Of a stretch of DNA of 64,000 nucleotides, positions 61,790-64,000 are shown piece by piece. The stretch comes from Streptomyces goshikiensis (lineage in GTDB: Bacteria > Actinomycetota > Actinomycetes > Streptomycetales > Streptomycetaceae). Position 1 is the stretch's first letter, and the number at the start of each line of letters is the position of its first letter. The notes under the pieces were generated by a model. It was given only the letters and a program-made list of their open reading frames with translations. It was not told the DNA's origin and did not search any database. The position numbers and the translations under genes are program-made. Location of the stretch: contig NZ_BMVE01000007.1 in the NCBI RefSeq assembly GCF_014650555.1, positions 186,001-250,000 on the forward strand. Direction: 5' to 3'.

Positions 61790-63663
61790 ACCCGACGACG
61801 GAACCCGGAGCCGTGCCCGCTGCTGCTGCCGCTGCCGCCGGGCCGGCCGGTGACGCCGGCGAGCGCGCCATCCTGCCCGTCGCCACCGGAGCGCAGACCC
61901 TCGCCGCCGTCGGCCAACTGCTGCGCGGCCGCCGCCTCCAGGCCCTCACCGCCGCCGCCGTCCTGATCCTCGGCACCGGCATCGGCCTGCTCACCGCGCC
62001 GCTCCTGGGCCGCATGGTCGACCTGGTGGCCGGGCACCGGGGCACCGCCTCCCTGACCCTCCCGATGATCCTCCTCGTCGCCGTGGCCGTCGGCCGCGGC
62101 GTCGCCACCGCCATCGGCGGCTCCCTCGTCGCCCGCCTCGGTGAGACCGTCCTCGCGGGACTGCGCGAGCGGTTCGTCGAACGGGCCCTGAACCTCCCGC
62201 TGGAACGCGTGGAACGGGCCGGCTCGGGCGACCTGACCTCCCGGGTGACCGGCGACGTCACCCTCGTCACCCGGGTCGTGCGCCACGCCCTGCCCGAGTT
62301 CACCACCGCCCTGCTCACCATCGCGCTGACCCTCCTCGGACTCGCCGTGCTCGACTGGCGGTTCCTGCTCGCGGTCCTGCCGGCCGTCCCCGTCCACGTC
62401 CTCACCGTCCGCTGGTACATCCCGCGCGCGGTCCCCGTGTACGCCGCGCACCGGGTGGCGAGCGGGGCGCTCCAGCACCAGCTTCTCGACAGCGTCGGCG
62501 GCGTCCGCACCGTCCGGGCGTTCCGTCTGACCGGCCGGCACACCAGGCTCCTGGAGGAGCGCTCGCGGGAGGCCGTCGACCTGGCCCTGCGCGGGATCCG
62601 GCTGGTCTCCGGGTTCTTCTCCCGCCTCAACCTTGCCGAGTTCATCGGACTCGCCGCCATCCTGGTCACCGGCTTCCTGCTGGTCGGCGACGGTTCGGTG
62701 AGCATCGGCACCGCGACCGCCGCCGCGCTGTACTTCCACAGCCTCTTCAACCCCGTCAACGCGGCCCTGTTCCTCATCGACGACGCCCAGTCCGCCGGGG
62801 CCGGCCTCGCCCGGCTCGTCGGCGTCAGCGCCCTGCCCGCCGAACCGGGCCCCACCGGGGCCGCCGAACCGGCCGACGCCTCCGTACGGGTACGGGCGCT
62901 GAGCCACGCCTACACGCCCGGACACCCGGTGCTGAGCGAGGTCGACCTGGAGGTCCGCGCCGGGGAACGGGTGGCCCTGGTCGGCGCCAGCGGAGCCGGG
63001 AAGACCACCCTGGCGAAGCTGATCGCCGGGGTCCACCGGCCGGCCGGCGGCTCCGTGGAGCTCGGCGGGGCCGACACCCGCGCGCTCGGCCCGGCGGGCG
63101 TACGGCGGACCGTGACCCTGATCAGCCAGGAGGTCCACGTCTTCGCCGGGCCCCTGGCCGAAGACCTGCGGCTGGCCCGGCCCGGGGCGAGCGACGCGGA
63201 GATCGCCGCCGCGCTCGCCCGGGTCGACGCCCTCGCCTGGGTGGAGGCGCTGCCGGAGGGAGCCGCCACCGTGGTCGGTGAGGGCGGGCACCGGCTCACG
63301 GTGACCCAGGCCCAGCAGCTGGCCCTGGCCCGCCTGGTGCTCGCCGATCCGCCGGTGGCGATCCTGGACGAGGCCACCGCCGACGCCGGGAGCGCCGGCG
63401 CCCGCACCCTGGAAGCGGCCGCGCTGCGCGCCCTGGAGGGGCGGACCGGCCTGCTGGTCGCCCACCGCCTCCCGCAGGCGGCGACCGCCGACCGGATCGT
63501 CGTCCTGGACCGGGGGAGGGTCGTCGAGACCGGCACGCACGCCGAACTCGTCGCCGCGGGAGGCCGGTACGCGGCTCTCTGGGCGGCCTGGTCGGACAGC
63601 CGCCGCCCCGGCCCGGCGCCGGGCGCGGTCCCACGGCCCCGCCCCAGCGGGGGCGAGGCCTGA
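61786..63663 (+). CDS. ABC exporter half-transporter with degenerate signature motif
   Basis: A 625-residue membrane-ATPase fusion. After a Pro/Ala-rich N-terminus come six membrane segments (~45-325) and an ATPase domain (~360-605). Walker A 'VALVGASGAGKTTLAKLIAG' and Walker B 'PPVAILDEATADAGS' are intact, but the signature is 'HRLTVTQAQQLALARLVLA' instead of LSGGQ. Together with the upstream partner this gives a heterodimer with one complete and one dead ATP site. ATG 61786 overlaps the upstream stop. The role in iron-siderophore traffic is inferred from the iron boxes and neighbours. Confidence 0.9.
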   Translation: MNPTTEPGAVPAAAAAAAGPAGDAGERAILPVATGAQTLAAVGQLLRGRRLQALTAAAVLILGTGIGLLTAPLLGRMVDLVAGHRGTASLTLPMILLVAVAVGRGVATAIGGSLVARLGETVLAGLRERFVERALNLPLERVERAGSGDLTSRVTGDVTLVTRVVRHALPEFTTALLTIALTLLGLAVLDWRFLLAVLPAVPVHVLTVRWYIPRAVPVYAAHRVASGALQHQLLDSVGGVRTVRAFRLTGRHTRLLEERSREAVDLALRGIRLVSGFFSRLNLAEFIGLAAILVTGFLLVGDGSVSIGTATAAALYFHSLFNPVNAALFLIDDAQSAGAGLARLVGVSALPAEPGPTGAAEPADASVRVRALSHAYTPGHPVLSEVDLEVRAGERVALVGASGAGKTTLAKLIAGVHRPAGGSVELGGADTRALGPAGVRRTVTLISQEVHVFAGPLAEDLRLARPGASDAEIAAALARVDALAWVEALPEGAATVVGEGGHRLTVTQAQQLALARLVLADPPVAILDEATADAGSAGARTLEAAALRALEGRTGLLVAHRLPQAATADRIVVLDRGRVVETGTHAELVAAGGRYAALWAAWSDSRRPGPAPGAVPRPRPSGGEA

Positions 63664-63779
63664 CGCCACGCCACCGGCGGCCGGGCCGCCGCGGCGAGCC
63701 CGGCGAACGTGCCGTCGGCGGCGAGGGAGGCGCGCCGTACCTGCGGGCGGGCCCGCGCACGACCTGGGGCTTCGGGTCC

Positions 63780-63967
63780 GGGCCGGCGCGCCGCCAGACC
63801 ATGTCGTTGACCCGGACGAGGACCGACACCACGTCCGGGCGGCAACGAGCACGTCCGTCTGCCAGCGGGCTCGCCCGCGACGCGCAGCGGGTGGCCGAAG
63901 CCGAGACCGGCCTCGCTCTCCAGCCGTTGGCAGCCGGTGGTCGAATCGCCGGTGAACACCACACTCC
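63780..63967 (-). pseudogene. Decayed SGNH/GDSL hydrolase remnant
   Basis: Fragments of one SGNH hydrolase lie in different minus-strand frames. From a GTG pair near 63967 comes 'VVFTGDSTTGC' with the GDS nucleophile motif, then 'GLGFGHPLRVAG'. Next, in shifted frames, come 'TDVLVA' and 'PDVVSVLVRVNDMVWRR', equivalent to the 'RPDVVSVLVGVNDTWRR' block of the family. The stretch that should lie between these blocks is missing, and at least one more frame change is needed. I see no intact remainder between here and the exporter stop at 63663, so this is a relic rather than a gene. Confidence 0.5.
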
Positions 63968-64000
63968 CCGAGGGGGTCGCATCGCGGACCGGCGGCCGGA

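Overview
The window is very GC-rich actinobacterial chromosome with frequent GTG starts, many 4-base ATGA/GTGA gene overlaps, a Streptomyces subtilisin-inhibitor gene, DmdR/DtxR-type iron boxes and a SARP regulator. It is almost certainly Streptomyces or a close relative. No rRNA, tRNA, CRISPR array or insertion sequence was recognised.

Layout. 1-4420: two SpoIIE-type PP2C phosphatases (the first running off the left edge), a tiny membrane protein and a PRC-barrel protein. 4489-9289: a frameshifted CYP152-type P450, a DUF5709-like protein, two VOC proteins, a YihY/BrkB membrane protein and several very small proteins. 9417-13987: a four-gene minus-strand operon of a membrane-anchored P450, a cupin, a TxtE-like nitrating P450 and a bacterial nitric oxide synthase. 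It looks like a stand-alone nitro-tryptophan pathway with no thaxtomin NRPS genes. 14355-18116: a hemerythrin, a secreted tripeptidyl-aminopeptidase-like hydrolase, an unknown protein and an SSI-family protease inhibitor.

18454-36684 is a RiPP gene cluster. A 57-residue precursor (19913-20086, +) has a tail made almost only of Ser, Thr and Cys. A convergent minus-strand operon encodes a leader-binding E1-like protein, two azoline-type YcaO proteins, a double-domain SagB-type oxidase, a split LanB-type dehydratase, an M50 membrane protease and an ABC exporter, led by a SARP regulator. Heptamer repeats of SARP-box type lie upstream of the precursor. No separate pyridine synthase is present, so the product may be a linear azole/dehydroamino-acid peptide (goadsporin-like logic) or a new thiopeptide variant.

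37061-42393 holds stress and housekeeping genes (hemerythrin, GlsB-type membrane protein, YjbQ, HAD hydrolase, small conserved proteins, gluconokinase, SDR). 42428-46705 carries cytochrome bd oxidase (cydAB) and a cation/proton antiporter. 46719-55178 carries a GMC oxidoreductase, a cyclase-family protein, GH15, an MHS-type transporter, a cation diffusion facilitator and a YbdK-like carboxylate-amine ligase. 55224-63663 is an iron-siderophore locus: importer ATPase and two permeases, divergent from a heterodimeric ABC exporter, with two iron boxes between them and an amidohydrolase downstream. The right edge holds remnants of a decayed SGNH/GDSL hydrolase.

Coordinates and starts were read by hand from the sequence. 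Functional calls rest on recognised motifs and remembered family members, not on database searches.
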